From NCBI RefSeq assembly GCF_029762515.1, contig NZ_JARVGN010000040.1, forward strand, positions 1-9,149: a stretch of 9,149 nt of DNA, in the 5' to 3' direction. Source of the stretch: Methanocalculus sp. GTDB taxonomy: Archaea > Halobacteriota > Methanomicrobia > Methanomicrobiales > Methanocorpusculaceae. The notes beneath the pieces were generated by a model. The model was not told the origin of the DNA and did not search any database. It was given only the letters and a program-made list of their open reading frames with translations. Positions 1-5,437 of this stretch are shown piece after piece. The first letter of the stretch is position 1; each line of letters begins with the position of its first letter. The position numbers were made by a program, and so were the translations under genes.

Positions 1-99
1 GAGCGAGGGATCCCATCCATAGTGTTCTGCAATCCCTCCGCATACGCCGGCCAGGAGCCGGTTTGTCTTTGACCGTGTCAGACGCTTCTCTTCAGCCAT
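1..99 (-). CDS. PspC-domain membrane protein, N-terminal fragment (runs off left edge)
   Basis: Only the first 33 codons lie in the window. They read MAEEKRLTRSKTNRLLAGVC followed by GGIAEHYGWDPSL. The block R-L-L-A-G-V-C-G-G-I-A-E-(x)2-G-W-D-P is the conserved start of the PspC domain (PF04024), which normally continues straight into a transmembrane helix that lies outside the window. PspC proteins are small inner-membrane proteins linked in bacteria to envelope stress; the role of archaeal members is not established. The gene is the third in a same-strand row after the two lipoprotein genes, about 90 bases after the transglutaminase-like gene. I see no clear ribosome binding site within 15 bases of this ATG, so a leaderless or weakly initiated message is possible. 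The domain call is firm despite the short length because the motif is nearly consensus. Confidence 0.78.
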   Translation of the reverse strand, partial: MAEEKRLTRSKTNRLLAGVCGGIAEHYGWDPSL

Positions 100-187
100 T
101 TGTATGTATGTGGTAGTTCCTCTCTCTTGTAGCTTTTCTCCCCGCTGAGATCTTCAAGCCGGATCTGATCTGATTGATCCAGAACAT

Positions 188-1351
188 TCACCGGAGGGGG
201 TAGATCCCCTCTTCCCGTGCATACCCGATATCAATCAGCCGGTACTCATGGGCATCGGGGTTCTCAAAGTCATTGAACAAATCCCAGTCTTTTCTGAGCT
301 GTTCATCGGCATAGGCAACTGCCTCCCCGAATGAAAAGTCCCCGATCATCGTCGTCTCAAGTGCGGTGAGATCGTCGGGGGTGAGGAGCGGGAGGCCACC
401 CGGATTATCATATCCGGGTGCAATGGCCGGGCTCGGATCATGTTTCCATGCCATATAGGAATGGGTGGGAGTCAGGACAATGTAGGAGTGGATCCCCATT
501 GCCTCAAGGGCTGAGGCAAAGAGGACGGAGCCGTCCACACAGTTTGCGGATGTGGAACGGAGCGACTCTTCAGGCGTATTCACCCGCTGGACATACCCCA
601 GTGACCCGAAGCTTGCCGTCATATCGAGATACCTGACATCATAGGTATATTTGAGGGCATTATAGACGGCTTTCGCATGAAGGCCGGTATGAATATACCA
701 TGCCTCCTCAGGAAGGTCACCAAACTGGTACCCGGCAAGGGTCCGGGAGAGGCCGAGGGTTTCGTACATCGGATCATAGGCGGGATCCACATACTCCTTT
801 GATGCAACCAGCAGTTCGCGAACAGCCGGTGCCTGTGGCGTGACAAAGACAGCGATATAATCGGTCGTATCGATTTTGCCACCCTCACCATCCGAGATCT
901 CCCAAACCATTGTATCCATCGGATAGACCTCGATCGGGGCGGTTCCTTCCTCTATGATGACAAAGCTATCCCCATCCCATTCCTCGACAACCCATGCGAG
1001 GTTGAAGAGGGTGGTGGTCGTGAGGGCACGGACTTTCTCTTCGTTCAGGACGATCATCACATCGAGTTCGATCGTCTCATCCGGAGGGATCTCAACCGTT
1101 GTGATGGTCTTTGAGCTGAACTCGTCATACCAGGCAGATGCCCGTATGAACCGGTCATCTGTGCCGGAGTTATGGAGGATGAAGGTGATATCGGAGATCC
1201 CCTGCGAGTAAAAACTCGTATGGAAAGCGAGCGGATAGGGTTCGCGGATAGCGATCTGATCCCCGGCTTCTTCTCCAAAGTCGCCGATGGCAGTGCAGCC
1301 CAGAGTGAGCGTAAAGAGAGCGATCAGGGCAAGGGAAAGGATGCGATGCAT
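188..1351 (-). CDS. Transglutaminase-like (papain-fold) lipoprotein
   Basis: A 387-residue exported lipoprotein. Residues 1-19 form a lipoprotein signal: MHR, a hydrophobic stretch, then the lipobox LTLGC with Cys19 as the probable lipid-anchored residue. Residues about 35-145 look like a beta-rich Ig-like domain. Residues about 210-310 carry the transglutaminase-like core: SANCVDGSVLFASALEAMGI has the nucleophile Cys271 in the usual N-C-V-D-(x)n-L-(x)2-A-L-(x)2-M/A-G-I setting, and PTHSYMAW supplies the His (His297). The third catalytic acid is not obvious, so enzymatic activity is likely but unproven. Such domains act as cysteine peptidases or amide-bond enzymes; the substrate is unknown. 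The ATG at 1351 is preferred; a GTG two codons upstream (1357) would add only two residues. No good ribosome binding site is visible. A weak TATA-like CTATTA about 25 bases upstream would give a nearly leaderless transcript. It lies 116 bases downstream of the chagasin-like inhibitor gene. Confidence 0.82.
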   Translation of the reverse strand: MHRILSLALIALFTLTLGCTAIGDFGEEAGDQIAIREPYPLAFHTSFYSQGISDITFILHNSGTDDRFIRASAWYDEFSSKTITTVEIPPDETIELDVMIVLNEEKVRALTTTTLFNLAWVVEEWDGDSFVIIEEGTAPIEVYPMDTMVWEISDGEGGKIDTTDYIAVFVTPQAPAVRELLVASKEYVDPAYDPMYETLGLSRTLAGYQFGDLPEEAWYIHTGLHAKAVYNALKYTYDVRYLDMTASFGSLGYVQRVNTPEESLRSTSANCVDGSVLFASALEAMGIHSYIVLTPTHSYMAWKHDPSPAIAPGYDNPGGLPLLTPDDLTALETTMIGDFSFGEAVAYADEQLRKDWDLFNDFENPDAHEYRLIDIGYAREEGIYPLR

Positions 1352-1418
1352 AATCACTGTTGCACAATGGCAGTAATAGCATTGACGATGCCGATCGCGG
1401 TCTTCCTATGGATCGAAG

Positions 1419-1440
1419 AGATGAAAAAGAGGGAAATGAG
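1419..1440 (-). terminator. Possible archaeal T-tract terminator after the inhibitor gene
   Basis: Read on the minus strand, the gap after the chagasin-like gene contains the pyrimidine-rich run ATTTCCCTCTTTTTCATC about 30-45 bases past the stop. Archaeal RNA polymerase terminates at T-rich tracts without needing a hairpin, so this could end the inhibitor transcript and separate it from the transglutaminase-like gene. No stem-loop precedes it. The call rests on composition alone. Confidence 0.3.
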
Positions 1441-1467
1441 GATTTTTGGGAGAATAAGGCAGAATGC

Positions 1468-2226
1468 TTACCCGACCATTACCTCAAGGGTGAATGTGTC
1501 GGCAGGCTCGCCATCCGCTTCCCAGGGCCGGATGTACTTGCCATCAACCACGTATTCGCCGGGTTTATCCCCCTGGATAAGCCAGACATGCGTGCCGGGA
1601 GCACCCATCAATTCGGTATCTGGGGCGATGAACTCATCGGAAACCAGGGTGAGCCCTTCAGGGATGGTCATATCCCAGGAGTACCCGGTCGTCGGGTTCT
1701 CGGCGAGCGTGATTCTGAACTGCATTCCTGTATCAAAGCCGATCATGCCGCCATTGTTTGTCTCATCAACCTCAAGTACCCGTGAAGTGGGTTCCGTGGC
1801 TGCCTCAACAATGATCGTCAGGGTGAATGTTTCGGCAGGCTCGGCATCTGCTTCCCAGGGCCGGAGATACTTTCCTTCAACGATGTAAGTGCCGGGAGCG
1901 CCAGCCTCAAACTCCCAGACATGCGTGCCAGGGGCTCCTGCGAGTTCGGTATCCGGGGCGATGAATTCATCCCTCTTCAGGGTGAGCCCTGCGGGAACGG
2001 CCATATCCCAGGAGTACCCGGTCGTCGGGTTCTCGGCGAGCGTGATCCGGATTATCTCACCGGGCTCGAAGGTATAGCTCCCTCCATCATTGGTTGCATC
2101 AAACATATGCAGCGACACTGGCGGTGCCGGGGTTTGCGGCGGTGCATCTGGCTGTTCACTGACACAGCCCGCTGCGAAGAGCAGGGCTGTTGCTATCAAC
2201 AGAATAAAAAGACCTTTTCGGATCAT
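1468..2226 (-). CDS. Lipoprotein with two tandem chagasin-like (I42) cysteine peptidase inhibitor domains
   Basis: A 252-residue exported lipoprotein: charged start MIRKG, hydrophobic core, lipobox FAAGC (Cys21), then a Pro-rich linker (about 24-37). Two copies of the chagasin/inhibitor family I42 domain follow, about 38-141 and 149-252. Each has the three inhibitory loops of the family: NPTTGYSWD (66-74 and 177-185), the Gly-rich GAPGTHVW loop (about 97-104 and 208-215), and RPWEA (122-126 and 233-237). Chagasins block papain-like cysteine peptidases by inserting these loops into the active-site cleft; single-domain proteins of about 110 residues are the usual form. The ATG at 2226 is chosen over an in-frame TTG at 2244 because GGTGTG lies just upstream and the signal peptide then has normal form. 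The neighbour downstream on the same strand is a papain-fold lipoprotein, a conceivable target. Confidence 0.88.
   Translation of the reverse strand: MIRKGLFILLIATALLFAAGCVSEQPDAPPQTPAPPVSLHMFDATNDGGSYTFEPGEIIRITLAENPTTGYSWDMAVPAGLTLKRDEFIAPDTELAGAPGTHVWEFEAGAPGTYIVEGKYLRPWEADAEPAETFTLTIIVEAATEPTSRVLEVDETNNGGMIGFDTGMQFRITLAENPTTGYSWDMTIPEGLTLVSDEFIAPDTELMGAPGTHVWLIQGDKPGEYVVDGKYIRPWEADGEPADTFTLEVMVG
1669..2046 (-). repeat. Internal tandem duplication of the inhibitor domain, with a 45-bp identical core
   Basis: The two inhibitor domains are also repeats at DNA level with a period of 333 bases (111 codons). The stretch 1669-1713 is identical base for base to 2002-2046; this encodes the NPTTGYSWDM loop region. 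Flanking parts, for example 1587-1640 against 1920-1973, match with scattered, partly third-position, differences. Identity including silent sites suggests a fairly recent duplication or gene conversion between the two halves. Confidence 0.85.
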
Positions 2227-2257
2227 CGGTTCACACCATAACAAAAAATGTCATGGG

Positions 2258-2269
2258 ATGGTATAACCT
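2258..2269 (-). promoter_or_regulatory. Probable TATA element for the inhibitor lipoprotein gene
   Basis: On the minus strand the sequence AAGGTTATACCATC lies in the 59-base gap between the regulator stop and the inhibitor start. TTATAC is centred near 2264, about 38 bases before the ATG, which predicts a transcript start near 2238 and a leader of roughly 12 bases holding the GGTGTG binding site. The purine-rich AAGG before it would fit a BRE. This supports separate transcription from the upstream regulator gene, which reads in the same direction. Confidence 0.4.
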
Positions 2270-2285
2270 TGCTGGTCAAAACGGG

Positions 2286-3047
2286 TTATTTTTCGGGAAC
2301 TGGAAGTATCTCAAAGGTGCAGCAGGGATCCCCGGCTGCATAGCACTCCCGCTCAAATGCATTCATGAGGGAGCCGGTTTGCCGGGAGAAGAGGAGAGAG
2401 AGGAGGCCGGAATCAAACGAACATGCGGGTTTGCCGAGCTGCGGGAGATCGACACATTCGAAGCAGTCATAGACTGAGAATCTGATCGGATCCTGCGAGA
2501 GGATCTCCATTCTCCCGAGACGGTGCTGATCCCAGAAGTTTGCCAGATTCTGGCAGAATTCCTCCATATCCTCTCCTGCAACCGCAGGATAGACCGCTCC
2601 ACCGACTTTTTCACCTGATCTTCTCAGAAGCGGATCCAGAGATATTCCTTCTGTGAGGAGAGAGACACGGAAGGTGCGGTAGATGAGCTTATAGAGATGG
2701 AACGGATCGGCTGCCCCCTCCCGGTACTCACAAGCATAATTACTGATCTCATCTGCGATCCGATCTCCGGGTTGGAGTTCACCGATGAAATGGGATGTTA
2801 AGAAGAAGTATTTCTTCCGCTCATCCTCCATACCGGGACGGGAGCCCACGATCCCTTCATCGGCAAGAGAGGAGAGATGGGCGGAGACAGTTGATTTTGC
2901 CCGCCCGGATGAGGATACGATTGCGTCAAAGCTCATCTCCCCGCCTTCGAGCAGCTGGAGGATATGCCTCCGGACAGGGTTCCTGACTGCCTGCACCCCG
3001 GCAGCAGTACCATACAAAGAAAAGTCGGATCGATCTCTGGCCCTCAT
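2286..3047 (-). CDS. MsvR-like redox-sensing transcriptional regulator (ArsR-type winged helix + V4R domain)
   Basis: A 253-residue cytoplasmic DNA-binding protein. Residues about 15-75 are an ArsR-type winged helix (VRNPVRRHILQLLEGGEMSF, then the recognition region GRAKSTVSAHLSSLADEGIV, then a wing with DERKKYFFL). Residues about 115-250 match a V4R (4-vinyl reductase) domain, with the closing signature ECYAAGDPCCTFEI. This architecture is that of MsvR, the methanogen-specific regulator whose V4R cysteines sense redox state and which controls an oxidative-stress operon and its own gene in Methanothermobacter. Eight cysteines are present: 106, 165, 195, 198 (a CxxC pair), 209, 235, 242 and 243. 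AGGT six bases before the ATG acts as the binding site. It is divergent from msrB with 100 bases between the chosen starts, so joint control of both genes is likely. Other V4R/ArsR regulators exist in methanogens, so orthology to MsvR is probable, not certain. Confidence 0.78.
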   Translation of the reverse strand: MRARDRSDFSLYGTAAGVQAVRNPVRRHILQLLEGGEMSFDAIVSSSGRAKSTVSAHLSSLADEGIVGSRPGMEDERKKYFFLTSHFIGELQPGDRIADEISNYACEYREGAADPFHLYKLIYRTFRVSLLTEGISLDPLLRRSGEKVGGAVYPAVAGEDMEEFCQNLANFWDQHRLGRMEILSQDPIRFSVYDCFECVDLPQLGKPACSFDSGLLSLLFSRQTGSLMNAFERECYAAGDPCCTFEILPVPEK

Positions 3048-3053
3048 GAATAT

Positions 3054-3134
3054 ACCTGATGTATAGATGAACCCGATCGATAATATATTGTTCGCTCGAT
3101 TGTGAATGATCGATCATCTCAAATACCGGTGGAT
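3054..3134. promoter_or_regulatory. Divergent promoter/operator between the MsvR-like gene and msrB
   Basis: The self-complementary core AATATATT (3082-3089) is the only good TATA candidate for either gene. Counting about 26 bases each way gives starts near 3059 leftward (12-base leader with AGGT at 3054-3057) and near 3112 rightward. Around it lie possible operator dyads: TTCGC-N6-GTGAA (3091-3106, one mismatched position), the perfect palindrome ATGATCGATCAT (3106-3117) over the rightward start, GAAC/GTTC (3069-3072 and 3090-3093) flanking the TATA, and a direct repeat GATCGAT (3075-3081 and 3108-3114). As I recall, published MsvR sites are TTCG/CGAA-type dyads, which the first element resembles. 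Which dyad is bound is inference. Confidence 0.5.
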
Positions 3135-3147
3135 CCATCTCTCCTCT

Positions 3148-3582
3148 ATGGTTCAGATCTTTTCGGTTCGGGATGGCAGGCTCATCGATATGGAGCCAGT
3201 GGAGAAGACAGAAAATGAATGGAAGAGCGTTCTCGATCCGCTCACCTTTGACGTGGCACGGAGGAAGGGGACAGAAGCGCCATTCTCCGGCAGATACCAT
3301 GACTGCCATATTGAGGGGGTGTATGCCTGTGCCTGCTGCGGAACAGATCTCTTCTTCTCGGACGACAAGTTCGATTCTGGCACCGGCTGGCCGAGTTTCA
3401 GAAGAGCCGTATCTGAGCAGAATATCAGGATCCAGGTTGACAGAACGGCAGGCATGATCAGGGACGAAGTACTCTGCGCCCTCTGCGGAGCACACCTCGG
3501 CCACGTCTTCAATGATGGGCCTCCCCCGGACGGCCGCCGGTTCTGCATGAACTCCGCTGCACTCAGTCTCAGAACGAAATAG
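3148..3582 (+). CDS. msrB: Peptide-methionine (R)-S-oxide reductase MsrB
   Basis: A 144-residue enzyme reducing methionine-R-sulfoxide in proteins back to methionine, in the cytoplasm. Family marks are all present: KGTEAPFSGRY (40-50), the zinc pairs CACC (61-64) and CALC (110-113), SGTGWPSF (77-84), GAHLGHVFNDGP (114-125) and the catalytic RFCMNSAAL with Cys133. The usual second, resolving cysteine in SGCGWPSF is replaced by Thr79, so regeneration must use another cysteine (for example Cys53 or Cys63) or direct attack by thioredoxin-like partners. An in-frame ATG at 3106 exists, but the TATA at 3082-3089 predicts transcription starting near 3112, after that codon; the ATG at 3148 then has GGTGGATC (3128-3135) as a somewhat distant binding site. 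The ATG at 3190 is a further alternative that keeps the whole domain. It is divergent from the MsvR-like gene, which fits oxidative-stress control. Confidence 0.92.
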   Translation: MVQIFSVRDGRLIDMEPVEKTENEWKSVLDPLTFDVARRKGTEAPFSGRYHDCHIEGVYACACCGTDLFFSDDKFDSGTGWPSFRRAVSEQNIRIQVDRTAGMIRDEVLCALCGAHLGHVFNDGPPPDGRRFCMNSAALSLRTK

Positions 3583-3584
3583 GC

Positions 3585-3597
3585 TTGATATATATAG
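3585..3597 (+). promoter_or_regulatory. TATA element for the symporter unit
   Basis: TTGATATATATAGG lies 3 to 15 bases past the msrB stop. It is the strongest TATA-like sequence in the window. A start about 26 bases downstream, near 3617, would give the transporter unit a leader of about 145 bases, long for an archaeal message. The leader holds a short ORF and a hairpin, described separately. A weaker AT-rich stretch, CTTATTTTTC at 3712-3721, could be a second promoter nearer the genes. Confidence 0.5.
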
Positions 3598-3627
3598 GAG
3601 AAAATGATAACAATAAGTGGATACCTC

Positions 3628-3702
3628 ATGTCTGCTCTACCAGGATACAGGGAACTGGCTCTTGCATTCGTAGCAGACAACTTCTTTTTCTTCTTTAGAT
3701 AG
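3628..3702 (+). CDS. Possible 24-residue leader peptide ending in five Phe codons
   Basis: An ATG at 3628 opens 24 codons starting MSALPGYREL and ending ADNFFFFFR, stop TAG at 3700-3702. Five consecutive Phe codons (TTC TTT TTC TTC TTT, 3682-3696) sit two codons from the stop, and the last base of the stop is the first base of the hairpin 3702-3729. This is the layout of an amino-acid-responsive leader peptide. Initiation signals are weak: GTGGAT six to eleven bases upstream, almost at the predicted transcript start, so translation might be nearly leaderless. The alternative is that the T-rich run is simply an archaeal terminator for msrB and the ORF is chance. Translation is not shown; leader-peptide attenuation is not an established archaeal mechanism. 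Confidence 0.35.
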   Translation: MSALPGYRELALAFVADNFFFFFR

Positions 3703-3729
3703 GGAGACCGCCTTATTTTTCGGTCTCCC
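3702..3729 (+). promoter_or_regulatory. Perfect 9-bp hairpin/dyad in the symporter leader
   Basis: GGGAGACCG (3702-3710) and CGGTCTCCC (3721-3729) are perfect inverted repeats around the 10-base loop CCTTATTTTT. As RNA this is a stable GC-rich stem-loop 32 bases before the small-protein ATG. No T-tract follows it, so it is not a classical bacterial intrinsic terminator, though T-rich sequence lies directly before it and in its loop. It may be a regulatory stem in the leader, an operator whose half-sites flank a secondary TATA-like loop, or an end-protecting hairpin for msrB mRNA. The inverted repeat itself is certain; its function is open. Confidence 0.6.
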
Positions 3730-3761
3730 GTGCAGTTGCTGAGGTACCGGAGGTTATCATC

Positions 3762-3884
3762 ATGTTTGGTATTCCTGATCCCTACATCTGGATTGCATAT
3801 CTGCTTGCGATTGGGTTCGCAGGCTTGTGTGTACTGTATGGTCTGTTGAACTGGAACAATGGAGACGCAGAACATGGCAGTTGA
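3762..3884 (+). CDS. Symporter small accessory protein (40 residues, one transmembrane span)
   Basis: A 40-residue protein starting MFGIPDPYIWIAYLLAIGFA and continuing to a GLLNWNNGD end. It has a short polar start, a single hydrophobic helix (about 8-29) and the closing pattern L-Y-G-L-(x)-N-W-N. This I-x-D-P-x-(I/W)-W-(x)-A-Y-L-L ... NWN pattern is that of the small accessory proteins encoded directly before archaeal and bacterial sodium:solute symporters, thought to pair with the transporter in the membrane. The gene has the best ribosome binding site in the window: GGAGGTTATC with GGAGGT at 3749-3754, seven bases before the ATG. Its last 11 bases overlap the symporter start, so the two are probably translationally coupled in equal amounts. 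It is short enough to be missed by standard length cut-offs. Confidence 0.87.
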   Translation: MFGIPDPYIWIAYLLAIGFAGLCVLYGLLNWNNGDAEHGS

Positions 3885-5424
3885 TGTCCTGACACTCTCG
3901 ATAGTTGTCGCCATCTACCTGCTGATGATCGTCGGCATCGGGTACTATGGGTACCGGAAGACGAAGGTCGCGGAGGACTACATGGTCGCCGGGAGAAACA
4001 CCCATCCGGTTGTTATCGCGCTCTCCTATGGAGCGACCTTCATCTCGACATCCGCGATCGTCGGGTTCGGCGGTGTTGCAGCCAACCTCGGTATGGGGCT
4101 GATCTGGCTGACTGTCCTGAATATCGGGGTCGGCATCTTCATCGCGTTCGTCTTCTTCGGCAAGAAGATCCGCGAGGCCGGCAAACGGCTCTCTGCGTAT
4201 ACCTTCCCTGACCTGATGGGAAAGAGCTACAAATCCCCGTTCCTCCAGTATGTGAGTGGGATCATCATCATCCTCTCGATGCCGATCTATACTGCGGCCA
4301 TCCTGATCGGCGGGGCACGGTTCATCGAGGTCACGCTCTCAATCCCGTACGAAACAGCACTCCTTGGATTTGCCCTGATCGTCGGTGCATATGTCGTCTT
4401 CGGCGGGCTCATCGCCGTGATGCACACCGATGCCCTGCAGGGTGCCATCATGCTGATCGGCATGAGCGCACTATTGCTCCTGACCTATATTCATCTCGGC
4501 GGTGTCGTGGAGGCAAATACCGCACTCACCAATATGGCACACCTTGTGCCTGAAGGGCTTGCCGCAGCCGGGCATAACGGGTGGACTGCAATGCCGACGT
4601 TTGGATCCCCGATCTGGATGACGCTTATCACCACGATGGTGCTCGGTGTCGGTATCGGAGTTCTGGCCCAGCCACAGCTGATCGTCCGGTTCATGACCGC
4701 AAAGGATGACAAATCACTGCACCGGGCAACCCTGATCGGCGGCCCCTTCATCCTGATGATGACCGGCGTCGCATTCACCGTCGGCGCACTGACAAACGTC
4801 TATTTCTACCAGCAGAGCGGGGAAATCGCGATCACTGCTGCTGGCGGGAATATCGATTCGATCATTCCGCTCTTCATTACACAGTCAATGCCGGATGTCT
4901 TCGTCATCATCTTCATGCTGACGCTCCTCTGTGCCGCTATGTCAACCCTGAGCTCACTCTACCACACAATGGGAACAGCACTTGCCTGTGATGTCTGGGG
5001 ACGCGGACGGGAGTGTGCACTCTCGCTTTCTGTCAACAGGCGGGGCATCATAATCATGATGGTCATCTCCATCCTTGTTGCCTTCCTGCTTCCCGGCAGT
5101 ATCATCGCACGGGCAACCGTCATCTTCATGGGGCTCTGTGCATCAGCATTCCTGCCCGCATTCGTAAATGGGATCACCTCGAAATCCCCCTGCATCATCG
5201 GTGCAAAGGCATCGCTTCTGGCAGGAGCGCTCGTCTGGTTCCTCTGGACGGTCTTTGTCCATGCAGCCGAATCAAGCGTTCTTGGATTATCCCAGTTCAT
5301 CTTCGGCGTGCCATCCTTACTCGGACAGCCCTGGAGTGCCTGCAATCCGCTGGTGATTGCCCTTCCGGTATCGCTCATCGTGATGGTTCTCTTCCAGATC
5401 CGCCACAACCGCAGGATGGCCTGA
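3874..5424 (+). CDS. Sodium:solute symporter (SSS family), possibly for a monocarboxylate
   Basis: A 516-residue polytopic membrane protein of TC family 2.A.21, with about 13 hydrophobic helices as usual for the family. Diagnostic stretches are AEDYMVAGRNTHPVVIALS (32-50) leading into TM2 with TFISTSAIVGFGG, the TM6-region signature VMHTDALQGAIMLIG, QPQLIVRFMTAKD, and AAMSTLSSLYHTMG, which carries the Ser/Thr residues of the conserved Na2 sodium site. It should import an organic solute with Na+. Members with a small accessory protein are often annotated as monocarboxylate (MctP/ActP-like) permeases, and acetate uptake would suit a methanogen that assimilates acetate, but the substrate cannot be read from sequence. 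The ATG at 3874 is chosen because GGAG (3861-3864) lies nine bases upstream; an in-frame ATG at 3859 would add five residues. It overlaps the accessory gene by 11 bases and ends 13 bases from the convergent rlmH. Confidence 0.92.
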   Translation: MAVDVLTLSIVVAIYLLMIVGIGYYGYRKTKVAEDYMVAGRNTHPVVIALSYGATFISTSAIVGFGGVAANLGMGLIWLTVLNIGVGIFIAFVFFGKKIREAGKRLSAYTFPDLMGKSYKSPFLQYVSGIIIILSMPIYTAAILIGGARFIEVTLSIPYETALLGFALIVGAYVVFGGLIAVMHTDALQGAIMLIGMSALLLLTYIHLGGVVEANTALTNMAHLVPEGLAAAGHNGWTAMPTFGSPIWMTLITTMVLGVGIGVLAQPQLIVRFMTAKDDKSLHRATLIGGPFILMMTGVAFTVGALTNVYFYQQSGEIAITAAGGNIDSIIPLFITQSMPDVFVIIFMLTLLCAAMSTLSSLYHTMGTALACDVWGRGRECALSLSVNRRGIIIMMVISILVAFLLPGSIIARATVIFMGLCASAFLPAFVNGITSKSPCIIGAKASLLAGALVWFLWTVFVHAAESSVLGLSQFIFGVPSLLGQPWSACNPLVIALPVSLIVMVLFQIRHNRRMA

Positions 5425-5437
5425 CCATCCCCCTATT

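Noticed and set aside
161..180. GATC-rich inverted repeat between the transglutaminase-like and PspC genes
   Set aside because: Only a 5-bp stem (GGATC/GATCC) with a 10-base loop; GATC is common throughout this window, so it is not distinctive.
92..187. Minus-strand ORF of 31 codons beginning directly at the transglutaminase stop (TGAATG) and overlapping the PspC start
   Set aside because: No binding site of its own and a sequence rich in Arg/Lys/His with no recognisable pattern. The TGAATG junction is suggestive of coupling but too weak alone.
1172..1888. 238-codon open frame on the plus strand across the two lipoprotein genes
   Set aside because: It lies antisense to two well-supported genes, has no binding site or family motif, and its repeats merely mirror the duplicated inhibitor domains.
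3106..3147. Longer msrB reading frame from the ATG at 3106
   Set aside because: The only good TATA (3082-3089) would start transcription near 3112, after this codon, and no binding site precedes it. The added 14 residues match no MsrB feature. Kept as an alternative, not excluded.
3153..3914. 253-codon open frame on the minus strand across msrB and the symporter start
   Set aside because: Antisense to msrB and the accessory protein, low-complexity Lys run from the T-rich leader, and no recognisable domain.
5425..5437. Terminator between the convergent symporter and rlmH genes
   Set aside because: The gap is only 13 bases with no T-tract or stem on either strand; any terminator would have to lie inside the opposite gene.
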